A stretch of 64,000 nt of DNA, taken from NCBI GenBank assembly GCA_029378245.1, contig JARKIF010000025.1, positions 372,001-436,000 of the forward strand. Reading direction: 5' to 3'. Source of the stretch: Roridomyces roridus (Eukaryota; Basidiomycota; Agaricomycetes; Agaricales; Mycenaceae). This document shows, piece by piece, positions 23,099-34,126 of this stretch (positions are counted from its first letter, which is position 1; each line of letters starts with the position of its first letter). The notes below the pieces were generated by a model, which worked only from the letters and a program-made list of their open reading frames with translations, was not told where the DNA came from and did no database searches. Position numbers and translations under genes: made by a program.

Positions 23099-24673
23099 TA
23101 GGGAGCGGCACGAGTATCGAGTGCTGCGAATACTCGCGGCATTTCACTCGCGAGTACGAGTATTCATACTCGCGAGTGGGTGGTGGCTGTGCTACTCGTG
23201 CGAGTGCGAGTATTGGTTTCCAAAAACCTTGGTGCTCGCGAGTATTTGCCTGGCTACCGTAAGCTCACAGAACAGACCCAGATAGGCAATTTGATCACCG
23301 GCATCACTCGGCATCACTCGGCATGCAGCCATGTGGCAATCACTCCGTAATGTATGTCTATTCCTGTACAGAATTCAATTTACCTATCAGTCACTACCTG
23401 TTCATTGGCTGAACCTTCAGGTTTAGCTACTCTGGGGAATATCCACTTTGCGAATCATGATTTGATTGATTCACTGTCAGTTGTAAAAGATTGATTCTAA
23501 ATTGATTCTCAATTCCTTCCCTATCCACACCTCTTGATATTTGATACTTCGATGTCTTTGCATCCACCATTAAATACCGATCCACGATGGCCTTCTGCTT
23601 GCAAGGGAGTCTACTTGGAGGCTTCGTCATTGTCAGAGAAGGATGATGTTGATCACGACATGGGAGAAACCTGGTGTTGGTCTTTCGGCGTGTTTCGGAC
23701 CTGTTGAAGGGCAAGGGTTTGCACGAGAGTATGCCCGATGCCAAGTTCCAGCCCCAACCCGAGTTCCCCGACGTCAGAAGCATCTTTTTCATAATCGAGC
23801 CTGATTCAATTTGGATACCGTTGACATCTTCGGACTTCTGAGCAAGTGGTTTTCATTCTTTCTCTATGCCGTGTAGGCTCAATAGGTAGTAATGCCAGGA
23901 TTGCGGGTTTGAAGGCCCGGTCACCGTTTGATTCATGTTGTATCATCAATATCATGAAGTTTGAACATGGTTGCAATTCACGGTCCACGGATAATCCATG
24001 CTGGTACATGACGGCCTCACGGTCCGCCTTCAATGGCATGCCTGGCCGACCCAGCGGTCTCTGTGACGGTAAGGTCATCATGGGCGGCGCGTACGCTTCG
24101 AACCCCTTTGAAATCTTGTACTTATCATTTATGTTTCCTCTATCAGACCCAGAATCTAGTGGACTACTTCATGGAAGGCACCAAAGGTTCAGCTGCCCGC
24201 CTCAAAGAGGCCTAATCCATGTCATCAGGAGGAACAGTAACGAAACTCCGCAACCAACTGAGTGAGCAATCAGCCCATTCCACTGTGATGGTCGGCCAGT
24301 GGGGCAGTGACCTGGACTTGATAGCAGTTGATGAGTTTGAGAAGCAGCTTGCAGAGGGTTGGACACGGAACAAGAAGCGGAAGGCCCCTGCTACAGCAGA
24401 AGCCTCAGGATCAGCGAGAGTTATTGTCATTGATGATGATAGTACATAGTTTGGTAACTGAAATATATGATACTCATGAATAACGCACAAATAATTTGCA
24501 ACTCGCGAGTATTCCAACTCGTTGAGTGCAACTACTCGCGACTCGCGAATACTCGCTAAAGTTGCTTACTAATACACAAATACTCGCCATCAATACTCGT
24601 GCGAGTGCGAGTATGGTTTTCCCAACTTCTGCGAGTACTCATACTCGCGAGTGTATACTCGTGCCGCTCACTA
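23099..24673. mobile_element. Decayed hAT-type transposon with ACTCGCGAGT subterminal repeats
   Basis: The ends are inverted: TAGGGAGCGGCACGAGTAT at 23099 and the complement of TAGTGAGCGGCACGAGTAT ending at 24673. The octamer GTCAATCC lies directly before the left end and 3 nt beyond the right end, an almost exact 8-bp target duplication. Both ends carry many ACTCGCGAGT-like subterminal repeats, usual for hAT elements. A plus-strand remnant at 24219-24449 begins SSGGTVTKLRNQLSEQSAH, which resembles the start of the hAT C-terminal dimerisation region. No complete transposase remains. Confidence 0.75.
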
Positions 24674-24791
24674 CGAGTCAATCCCAAACCAAACCAAAAC
24701 CAACCAAAACCAAATCACAAGGAGGTGAGTCCAAGGGTGTAGAGGATGTTCAGACCAAAGATAGATATGAGCAGAGTGACCCGTGCCGGGT

Positions 24792-25291
24792 CAAGAGATC
24801 ACCGGATCAGAAATTGAAGACATCGGGTCGGAAAAGTGAATTAGCGGCGGCAAGCCCCTCCCTCCCTCTTTACCTAAGCCATCAATTTCCTTTTTTGGCA
24901 TCTTTTTCTCACACTGCCACTTGCAAATTTGCACTGCCAGCCCTGCCATTATTGCAGAGCGCCTCCCAAAAGCATCAAGAATGTTCACGAGGGCTTTGAA
25001 TGTCTGTTGCCTGCTCATCCGGCCCCGGGTGCTGAATGCTCATATGACCTGGGCTAGAACACATTGATTGTCATCAATGATTGATGAACAGGACCAAATT
25101 TGGAAATTTTCATCAGATCTGTATTTTTCCCCTAATATTCTTGCAAGAAGCACTTTGAATGACGCCAAACAGGCCTCAGGAAGCCTGCCTGAGAGGCCTG
25201 GAAGCCTATGAAAAAAAGTGAATTAAGGATGCTCAGACCCTCCCTCCCCTCCCTACCCGATCTCATCAATTTCTGATCCGGTGATCTCTTG
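24792..25291. mobile_element. 500-bp non-autonomous element, copy 1
   Basis: The terminal inverted repeats read CAAGAGATCACCGGATCAGA and continue into AATTGA. The exact 8-bp duplication TGCCGGGT flanks the element (24784-24791 and 25292-25299), as expected for hAT-type transposition. No ORF is convincing. By eye the element is identical over its length to the reverse complement of 50575-51074. Confidence 0.85.
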
Positions 25292-25299
25292 TGCCGGGT

Positions 25300-27211
25300 G
25301 CTTGTTAAATTAGAGTACAGAATCAAGTCCTTTTATACATGCAGCAAGCCAAAATCTAAATAAGTAAAGTCCCTTCGACCACTTCCTCTATTCGGAAATA
25401 TCCCCACGGCCGCACAACCATCCCAGCTAGCTTGGTAAGTCGGACTCGAGATGACCCGGCCGGAGATTGATCCCGCGGTTCAAATTGTATTCCACCGCTG
25501 CTTGTGAGCTCGTTTCCTCCTCTTCTACTAAACCAAAATGCCAACTTCTGATATCCAAAATGAAGCTAGAATGCCCATCTCAAAGACTAGAAGCACCACT
25601 CTGGTGCTGGTGTTCAATCCAAAACCAAGAACAATGAATTTCCAATTCCGCCGTTGACAACCAATCAATGGTGTGCTTTCGTGCCCGCACACCATTAGTG
25701 AGCCTACCCCGTGACAAGGTCTGGACCTTCTAGACCGAGGCCAGATGCACGGCTTGATGCCGACACGCCTTCCATGTCTAATCAAACTGTTTCCCTGCAG
25801 CCGAACCCTTTGATACACCCTCAACATCTCAGAATCAAAGCCTTGAGCAAATGTGTGCAACACAACTCTAATCCAGTGCAGTGCCCACTCCGAAAGTATG
25901 CCATGCGGGCGATCAGTATTTGATCTCCCATCAGCCGATGATCCGTGGACACCAGATTGATGTGTGCACTTCGGCAACACTTGATGTGATCGGCATCACA
26001 TCATTCTAAATTCTCAACAATTCAGTAACAACCTTCCCACTCGCAGCCTTTCAATCAAAATGGGATTTTTGGTAAGGATTGTTCACCAGTGGGCTACGGA
26101 GAGTTCAAGCTCGGCTCCCAACCGTGAGAACTTGCCGACTAGGCAATGATGATGATATGTGTCAGGACCTTCGGCCCGATTTGGTGGCTGTGGGGAGAAT
26201 CAAGCTAGGATTCGTCCCACCAAATGTCACATGTACCCATGACCGTCTGCCTCTGCCGAGTACAGAACAAAGCTTTGAAAGTGAGTGGATTAGACCATAA
26301 GCTGGCAAATTCCCCAGGCTTATCACCATGCGGTTGAAACAAGGATACTAAATAGATGATTTTCTACTATCTGGGCTTATATAACATCTCGCGAGATCGT
26401 AATCCCCTACTCTGTCAAGAGGAGGGTTCTCACGCCATCAACCTTCAAAGCCGGCGGCGGCGGACGTGCCCCGCCCAAATTCTGCCCGAAGAAGGATGGG
26501 TATGCATGGGAGAGGTGCTTCATATCATAAGATTCAATGCCGATGTTCACAATCATCCAGGAATTCAAACTCTCATGAGAAATGATTGGCCATCAATTTA
26601 CGGCCGTGTTACGGAAATACGGCCGTATACGGCACCGTAGCGTACCGTGAGTGGTTGATGCTACCATTCTACGGGCCGTAATGTCACGGCCGTGTCTCAA
26701 TACAGCCATATCAATTACGGCCGTGTCCGTGACGGTACGGTGCCCAGCCCTACCAACAGGTGCCCTTCTCCCTTTCTATTCAACTCATTTCTCACTTACC
26801 ACGACCACATATCCAGTTTTCTTACCATGAAGCATTCTTCTTCCTCGTCCACCTCTAAAACTTCGCCTCTGTGTCCCTTGCATCAGAGGCTCAACTGCCT
26901 GCTGCACGGCCGCCGGCCATCTGGGCAGATGATTCGGGGGAGGCAAAGGAGAAAATTAGGCCACGCTTGCTTTTGAGCATGTGTGCCTGGTTGGATTTTC
27001 TTTTTTTCGGCTGATGTCTGAGAGTGTCGGTAATCGGGTGGGTTATTATTGATAAATGAAAATTATGGTCCGGAAGATCAATGCTCTCTCCTCTCCTGTG
27101 AAATTTGGAACATTAACATAGGAAATAATCAATACATCTTGGCAGAAGTTACTACAGAATGCCCCAGGATTATTCTTGCGGATATCTCTTGGATATCGTG
27201 CTGCTAGGCAC
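25300..27211. other. Intergenic with a hAT-like terminus
   Basis: No gene is supported. Around 26590-26745 there is a cluster of TACGGCCGT, ACGGTACGG and GGCACCGTA motifs ending GGTGCCCAGCCCTA. This resembles the subterminal repeats of the 619-bp element at 48497 and may be a deleted relative. The rest is ordinary DNA. Confidence 0.45.
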
Positions 27212-30200
27212 CTACTTTTTGGAGGAAGGAAATTTGAATCTGGAAAACAGTTTGGAGAGCCTCTTGACACTGGTGTGTTTAAATTCTGTATCCTTGGCTT
27301 TACCCGAAGCATCTCTGGTGGTCATTAAGTCTTTGGTAGCCCTGAGAGTATCTGGATGGTCGGCGCCTAGGACATCCCTGCGTTTGGCAACAACCTTGAG
27401 TTGAAGATTTTCTGCTTCTTGGTGCCGGCCGGTGCTATAAAGTGTGAGAGCAAGGTTGGCCATGGCTCTCAGGGTGTCAGGATGATCATCGTCAAGGAGT
27501 TTCTGACACTGTTCAAGCACAATAGTTTCCAGCGGCTCTGCCTCTTGGTACCGTCCCAGTTTCCAGTATGTGCCTGCAAGGTTGGCCATGGCTCTCAGGG
27601 TGTCTGGATGGTCCTCACCAAGGAGCCTCTGACGCTCTTTGAGGACAGAAATTTCGAGTGGCTCTGCTTCTTTGTACCGACCCAGTTGCACGTATGTGGC
27701 TGCAAGGTTGGCCATGGCTCTCAGGGTGTCAGGATGGTTGTCACCAAGGAGCCTCTGAGACTCTTTGAAGACACAAATTTCCAGGGGCTCTGCTTCTTTG
27801 TACCGACCGAGTTGCTGGTATGTGTTTGCAAGGTTGGCCATGGCTAACAGCGTGTCAGGATGGTTGTCACCAAGGAGCTTCTGACGCTCTTTGAAGACAC
27901 AAATGTCCAGCGGCTCTGCCTCTTGGTACCGTCCCAGTTTCCAGTATGTGCCTGCAAGGTTGGCCATGGCTCTCAGGGTGTCTGGATGGTCCTCACCAAG
28001 GAGCCTCTGACGCTCTTTGAGGACAGAAATTTTGAGTGGCTCTGCTTCTTTGTACCGACCCAGTTGCACGTATGTGGCTGCAAGGTTGGCCATGGCTCTC
28101 AGGGTGTCAGGATGGTCCTCACCAAGGAGCCTCTGACGCTCTTTGAGGACACAAATTTCAAGGGGCTCTGCTTCTCTGTACCGACCCAGCTGCCCGTATG
28201 TGACTGCAAGGTTGGCCATGGCTCTCAGCGTCTCAGGATGGTCATTGCCAAGGAGTTTCCGGCGCCCTTGGAGCACAGACATTTCGAGGGGCTCTGCTTC
28301 TCTGTACTGACCCAGCTGCCCGTATGTGACTGCAAGGTTGGCCATGGCTCTCAGGGTGTCCGGATGGTCGTCACCAAGGAGCCTCTGACGCTCCTTGAAG
28401 ACACAAATTTCGAGGGGCTCTGCTTCTTTGTACCGACCCAGCTGCTCGTATCTGCTTGCAAGGTTGGCCATGGCTATCAGGGTGTCAGGATGGTCCTCAC
28501 CAAGGAGCCTCTGACGCTCTTTGAGGACACAAATTTCGAGGGGCTCTGCTTCTCTGTACCGACCCAGCTGCCCGTATGTGACTGCAAGGTTGGCCATGGC
28601 TCTCAGGGTTTCAGGATGGTTGTCACCAAGGAGCCTCTGACGCTCTTTGAGGACACAAATTTCAAGGGGCTCTGCTTCTTTGTACTGCCCCAGGTGCCAG
28701 TATGTGGCTGCAAGGTTGGCCATGGCTATCAGCGTCTCAGGATGGTCATTGCCAAGGAGTTTCCGGCGCCCTTGGAGCACAGACATTTCGAGGGGCTCTG
28801 CTTCTCTGTACCGACCCAGGTCCCTGTATGTGGTTGCAAGGTTGGCCATGGCTCTCAGGGTGTCAGGATGGTCATCACCAAAGAGCCTCTGACACTCTTT
28901 GAGGACACAAATTTCGAGGGGCTCTGCTTCTTTATACCGACCCAGCTGCCCATATGTGACTGCAAGGTTGGCCATGGCAAGCAGCGTCTCAGGATGGTTG
29001 TCACCAAGGAGCCTCCGACGCTCTTTGAGGACACAAATTTCGAGGGGCTCTGCTTCTTTGTACCGACCCAATTGCCGGTATGTGGCTGCAAGGTTGGCCA
29101 TGGCTCCCAGGGTGTCAGGATGGTTGTCACCAAGGAGCTTCTGACGCTCTTTGAAGACACAAATTTCCAGAGGCTCTGCTTCTTTGTACTGACCCAGCTG
29201 CCTGTATCTGGCTGCAAGGTTGGCCATGGCTCCCAGGGTGTCAGGATGGTCATCACCAAGGAGCCTCTGACACTCTTTGAAGACGCAAATTTCCAGGGGC
29301 TCTGCTTCTTTGTACCGACCCAGATGCCCGTATGTGGCTGCAAGGTTGGCCATGCCTCTCAGGGTGTCAGGATGGTCCTCACCAAGGAGCCTCTGACGCT
29401 CTTTGAGGACACAAATTTCCAGGGGCTCCGCTTCTCTGTACCGACCCAGCTGCCCGTAAGTGACTGCAAGGTTGGCCATGGCTCTCAGGGTGTCAGGATG
29501 ATCATCGTTGAGGAGTTTCTGACGCTGTTCAAGCACAATAGTTTCCAGCGGCTCTGCCTCTTGGTACCGTCCCAGTTTGCAGTATGTGCATGCAAGGTTG
29601 GCCATGGCAAGCAGTGTGTCAGGATGATCATCGTTGAGCAGTTTCTGACGCTGTTCAAGCACAATAGTTTCCAGCGGCTCTGCCTCTTGGTACCGTCCCA
29701 GTTTGCAGTATGTGCCTGCAAGGTTGGCCATGGCAAGCAGTGTCTCAGGATGGTCCTCACCAAGGAGCCTCTGACGCTCTTTGAGGACACTAATTTCGAG
29801 GGACTCTGCTTCTTTGTACCGACCCAGTTGCCGGTATGTGTTTGCAAGGTTGGCCATGGCTAACAGCGTGTCAGGATGGTCCTCACCAAGGAGCCTCTGA
29901 CGCTCTTTGAGGACAGAAATTACGAGGGGCTCTGCTTCTCTGTACCGACCCAGTTGCCAGTATGTGGCTGCAAGGTTGGCCATGGCTCTCAGGGTGTCAG
30001 GATGGTGCTTTCCATGCAGCTCCCTCTGTCTCTGCAGATTCAGCTCATACAAACCCTTTGCTTGCTCAAATTTGCCTCCGTCAGAATACATCCGTGCATA
30101 TTGGCTCCAGAACTGAGAATTCAGAACAGTGAAATCTGGGACAAGCATATTGACATGTTCAATCATCCTGATCCTGTCCAAATATGCGTCAGGGCCAACA

Positions 30201-31773
30201 TCTATTGACATCCCCACCACATTTGCCATGCATGCCCGTGTCGTTACTGCATCAGGTAGGGTGCTTGAGCACCACAGATGCACAAGTGGATGCATATCTA
30301 GTGTCTCGCTGGCTTCCTGGCTCTCAATCAGTGAATATTCCTCAATCTCCGCCACAATTTTCCTGAAATATTGTCTTGACCAACTTCCTGAACCTGAGAC
30401 AAAGTTTTGGAGAAATTTCCTGGCTTCCTGCATTGACTCAGTTTCATCCCCCTCATTGTTTACAATCCACTCTGTGGCCTTGACAAATATTGACTGGGGA
30501 ACATTGCTGTGGTGCAATACAGCACAGAATTGGAGAAACTGGGCAGCTACCGGGCTGAGTTCCCCAAAGCTGATCTGCCAGGTTGTATAGACAGTCCATC
30601 CATAGTTATCAAGAGTTTGATCAGGGTGCTGTCGCAACAACTCTTCTTTGTTCTGCCTGTAGATTGACAGATAATCCCTGAGACATTTGAATTTCGCAAT
30701 ATAAGCCCCAGCTTGCAGAATTGCAAGAGGCAGGTATGACAGCTCCTGCGTATCTTGATTAAGCATGATATCATTGTCCAAAGAACCTGGGACCTACTTG
30801 CACAATGTCCACAGCCAGTTTATAGTTTTCATCTGTGTGCTCCTTCACTGCTCTTGCAAGAAGGAGAAGAGCAGCATTTTCTTGATCCAAGTCTCCCACC
30901 TGTGAGTGAGAAGCAGGCCCATAAACAGCAAGTTGTGGGTTTCGGGAAGTTATGATAATTTTTCCATGTGTGCACTGTGGCAAAAATGGCAATAACTTCA
31001 GTTTTGGATCATCTGCATTGTCAAACAGCAGAGTCCACTCTTTATGTTCAGAAATAAGCCACTGGAGGCCTGCTTCTGGTGTTTGGCCAAACCTCTGAGA
31101 AATTGCGATGTTCATGAAGGAGTTATTCAGAGCTTCAGAGGAACTGGCATTCAGGAAGAATTGCCTTGATACCCTGAAAAGGTCGTCAATCATAAAGAAA
31201 TTACTCCTTCACATACATACTCATCAGATGTTTCCTCAAGAAATTTCAAAGCTATCTGAGTCTTCCCAGAGCCACCAAGACCATAGAGAACAAAAATCCT
31301 TCTCTTCTTGGGTTCTTGGGAAAAGCACTCTTGCATCTTGTCAAGAATCTCCTGTCGTCCCTGAAAAATGTGAGATGCTGGAGGACATCGGACAAGTGCC
31401 AGAGCAGTGTGGCATTGTTCCTGAGCTGTGATGTTTGATTACTATTAGTGGGCCTCAGACATATTTATTTGGTACATACTGATGAGTTCAATTTGACCTT
31501 GCTGTCTTGGCTCTTGACCATGTGAATAAACACTGTGTACAGTGAGATCTGGCTCTGCAGAAGCACTCGGGACTTACTTCAAGTTATTGATCCGACTTTG
31601 ATAAAACAGGGCTCCCCCGTCACCGGGACCTCCTCCTCCCCCGTGTTGGTCACCTACTCCACCGGGACCACCGGTGCCACCTGAAAGTCAGCCGAGTACT
31701 GCTCATTTGATTTGTGCTCACCATGGACATGAAAATGTGTCTCTGTCTGTGTATCAACAGTGGGCAAAGACAT
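27212..31773 (-). CDS. NLR-type NB-ARC protein with about 21 TPR repeats
   Basis: Six exons (31722-31773, 31578-31680, 31480-31532, 31221-31425, 30798-31173, 27212-30745) join in frame to 1,440 residues. The N-terminus is short and Gly-rich (HGGTGGPGGVGDQHGGGGG). Next comes CPPASHIFQGRQEILDKM, then the P-loop VLYGLGGSGKTQIALKF. Kinase-2 WTLLFDNADD, the sensor-like GKIIITSRNP and the helical YLPLAILQAGAY follow. The C-terminal half is a solenoid of kinesin-light-chain-type TPRs: 21 clear 42-residue units (HPDTLRAMANLAATYWQLGR, then EAEPL) plus a degenerate last one. Fungal NLRs of this architecture are thought to act in non-self recognition or regulated cell death, with the repeats as the sensing surface. 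No N-terminal effector domain is recognisable. Repeat units are nearly identical, implying recent amplification or gene conversion. Confidence 0.85.
27255..30010 (-). repeat. 126-bp tandem coding repeat (TPR units)
   Basis: About 21 direct copies of a 126-bp unit within the last NLR exon. Each contains GGTACAGAGAAGCAGAGCC-like sequence and encodes one 42-residue TPR. Several neighbouring units are almost identical at DNA level. The unit has no stop on the opposite strand, which creates a 667-codon antisense shadow ORF. Confidence 0.85.
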
Positions 31774-31825
31774 TGTGTAGCTTGTGGTGTGGGTACGAGG
31801 GTAAAAGGTGTTGACGTGGCAGAAA

Positions 31826-31833
31826 TATTTATA
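31826..31833 (-). promoter_or_regulatory. TATA box of the NLR gene
   Basis: TATAAATA on the minus strand, about 53 bp upstream of the start codon at 31773. The position supports that start and the short first exon. Confidence 0.5.
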
Positions 31834-32002
31834 TCTTGACACGCGCTGCCCTAACCCATGATGGGCCACTCGGAAGCGGTAAGCAAGGGTCCAACTGTTC
31901 TTTTGTTCAAACCGGAATAAGCGTGAAAACACCGAGCGGTGCTGCACTCCAATTTGAAGGCACTAATATGTCTTTGCACCTGAGTTGTTGTGATATTCTG
32001 CC

Positions 32003-33289
32003 TCAACTGTTCTTGTACACCGACTCCCTCGGCATACTCGGCAACTCCAGTGGAATCTCCACCCCACCCAAATCCCTCGCATCATATCCAAAAAGCCAAT
32101 CCCTATGCACCCTCCAGCCCCAGAACATAGAGTTCTCCTCGGTATCCTCCCGCATTAACGCATCCCTCCAATCCTTCTCGGGCCCATCATGAAGGTGTCA
32201 CCACTGTTGCAGGATGCGCGTGTTGGCTGCTACGTACGCGGCGCGTGGTTTGCGTTGAGATTCATAGGCTTCCAGGGCGGCTGAGATGGATGTGTGGGTG
32301 CGTAAAGCCGCAGCGAGAGTTGCCGCGTCTTCGGTGGCTTGTGCTGCGCCTTGTGCCATGTACCTGCAGAATTCAGATGATAGAAGCAAAGGAAGTCAAA
32401 AAAGCTAGACGCACGGCATCATCGGATGACACGCATCCCAACTGCTCAAAATCCGCCAACTTCCACTTCAAATACGTGCTTGCCATCGCACACAGTTTGC
32501 GCATCTGCGGACACCACTCCTTGAATCGTTCTACGAGACAGTGGTTGTCCGCCTCCACGCGCCACTCATCCACACCAATGGGCGCACCAAGGTCGGTCCC
32601 ATGTGTCACGTCGATGATGACGTTGTATAGCTGCCCGCCACGAAGTGGGTACCCAACGGCATGCCCCTCGGGACCGATCCAATGTGTAGCCCACGGGTGC
32701 GTCACGAGGTCACGCAGATCGGGGTCCTTGAGGAGTGAAGAGGCGGGAACTAGGATGCGGTAAGCGATGTCACCCGTGTCGTCTGCGGTGAAGTGTTCGC
32801 CGGAGGAGGTGCTCACGGCGGGGCGAGGCAAGCCCAAATTGTAGGAGATGACGGCGGTGTCCATACGAAGGGTGATGAGTGGGTGCAATTTAACGGCGGT
32901 GACGAGGGCGTTTATGAGATCCGCGCGGTGAATAAAGTAGTAGTATGAGGCACCGTAGCGCTCGTGTGCATCGTCGAAGGGACAATCCAGGAGGTGGGTC
33001 CCATGCCAGTCGACGAATCTGTTTCCGAGAGACGTCTCCTTGAGCACGGACTGCAGATCGACGCCCCACGAGAGGCTGAGCCGCGTGGAGTTGGGAGGGA
33101 CGCGGATACCAGCGCCCACCTGATATCATGTCTCTCAGTCGACGATAAGATGTGACGAGAACAGCTTACCTCGAGAAACTCCCTGACGGACTCGAGAATG
33201 GTGACGGTGTCGCCATCGGCGGCTAATGCAAGCGCTGTTTGCAGCCCCCCAATGCCCGCGCCGACTATAAGCACCTCGAGGTCTTTCAT
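32003..33289 (-). pseudogene. FAD-dependent monooxygenase (salicylate-hydroxylase type), decayed
   Basis: The first exon (33170-33289) has the FAD-binding motif VLIVGAGIGGLQTALALAADG. An intron at 33120-33169 leads to VGAGIRVPPNSTRL. Family features continue (GDIAYRILVPAS, GPEGHAVGYPLRGG, GDACHPMMP then YMAQGAAQATEDAA), but the gene is broken. The segment with the usual GADG motif between EHFTAD and DTGDIAYR is missing. A deletion before GDACHPMMP shifts the frame. A TGA at 32198-32200 interrupts QQW from an otherwise open, family-like tail (HLHDGPEKDW onward) that stops at 32003. An intron after GDACHPMMP is still recognisable. Enzymes of this type hydroxylate aromatic substrates with NAD(P)H and FAD. 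The gene lies head to head with the Zn2Cys6 regulator. Confidence 0.8.
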
Positions 33290-34126
33290 GGCCTGTGAGA
33301 GAATGTCGCACGGATTTCAGCCTTCGGGATGCCGCTAGACGTTTGTGTGATAGCGGGAACTTGACGTGTTGCGAGAAGAAGTAACTGGGCCAATCAGACG
33401 CAGGACATCGGTGGTGAGGAGAGAGAGCGACATCAATATTTCAATAAACAGGCACGGTGCTCGAGTCTCCGAAGAAGGTCACCATTACTCAAAAAGAGCC
33501 CTTCATTAGGCCAGTCGCCGGGGGAAGCGCTCGGGGTGTCGATGGTGCCGACAGCTGTAAGATCAACCATCGAGCGCCCAGCGAGACAGCACTTGATAGC
33601 AGCTCATAGTTCCGCAGTAGACGTCGCAGATAAGAAAAGGCGGAGAGCAAAATCAGGCGCGAGAAACTAGGTAATCTCACAGATGAAGCACTTGATTGAC
33701 TCTGCGCCTCGCTGCTCCTGGTGAAAGATTGACTCGAAAGTGACCAAGATAGCAATGATACGTGGCGATCGTCGTGAGCGCTCAGCGCCGGTGGGATTGG
33801 CAGGACGTGCGGGAATGCACCAGGGCCGAAGAGACCAGAATAGCTGCTGTAAGATGGGAGACAGGCGAATTCGATGGGCCAATCGAGGCGATACGCTGCC
33901 GACACGGGTGTGGTGAGACGAAAAGAGAGATCAAGTCACGTGGAGCAGCTCGGCTTTCGGCCCGGCACAGCATTCTTTGACTCGTTCACACACACCACTT
34001 CATCGACCGAGCTGAAATTTCAACTCAACGCAATGGACGAATATATTCCCCTTATGCTCCAACAGTGGCCGGGCTGGACGGCTATATAATGCTCGGGGCC
34101 GTTCTCGATGGTCGTCCTCGATTGTC
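33290..34126. promoter_or_regulatory. Shared divergent intergenic region
   Basis: About 840 bp between the start of the monooxygenase pseudogene and the likely original start of the Zn2Cys6 gene. A TATA-like CTATATAATG at 34082-34091 lies about 40 bp upstream of the ATG at 34127. No gene is supported inside; a 138-codon minus-strand ORF looks random. Confidence 0.4.

Noticed and set aside
27860..29863. 667-codon plus-strand ORF across the NLR repeats
   Set aside because: It is the antisense shadow of 126-bp coding repeats that happen to lack stops. The minus strand encodes recognisable NB-ARC and TPR motifs with spliced exons.
33489..33905. 138-codon minus-strand ORF between the regulator and the monooxygenase
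   Set aside because: It has no domain, no splice context and a composition like the surrounding intergenic DNA.
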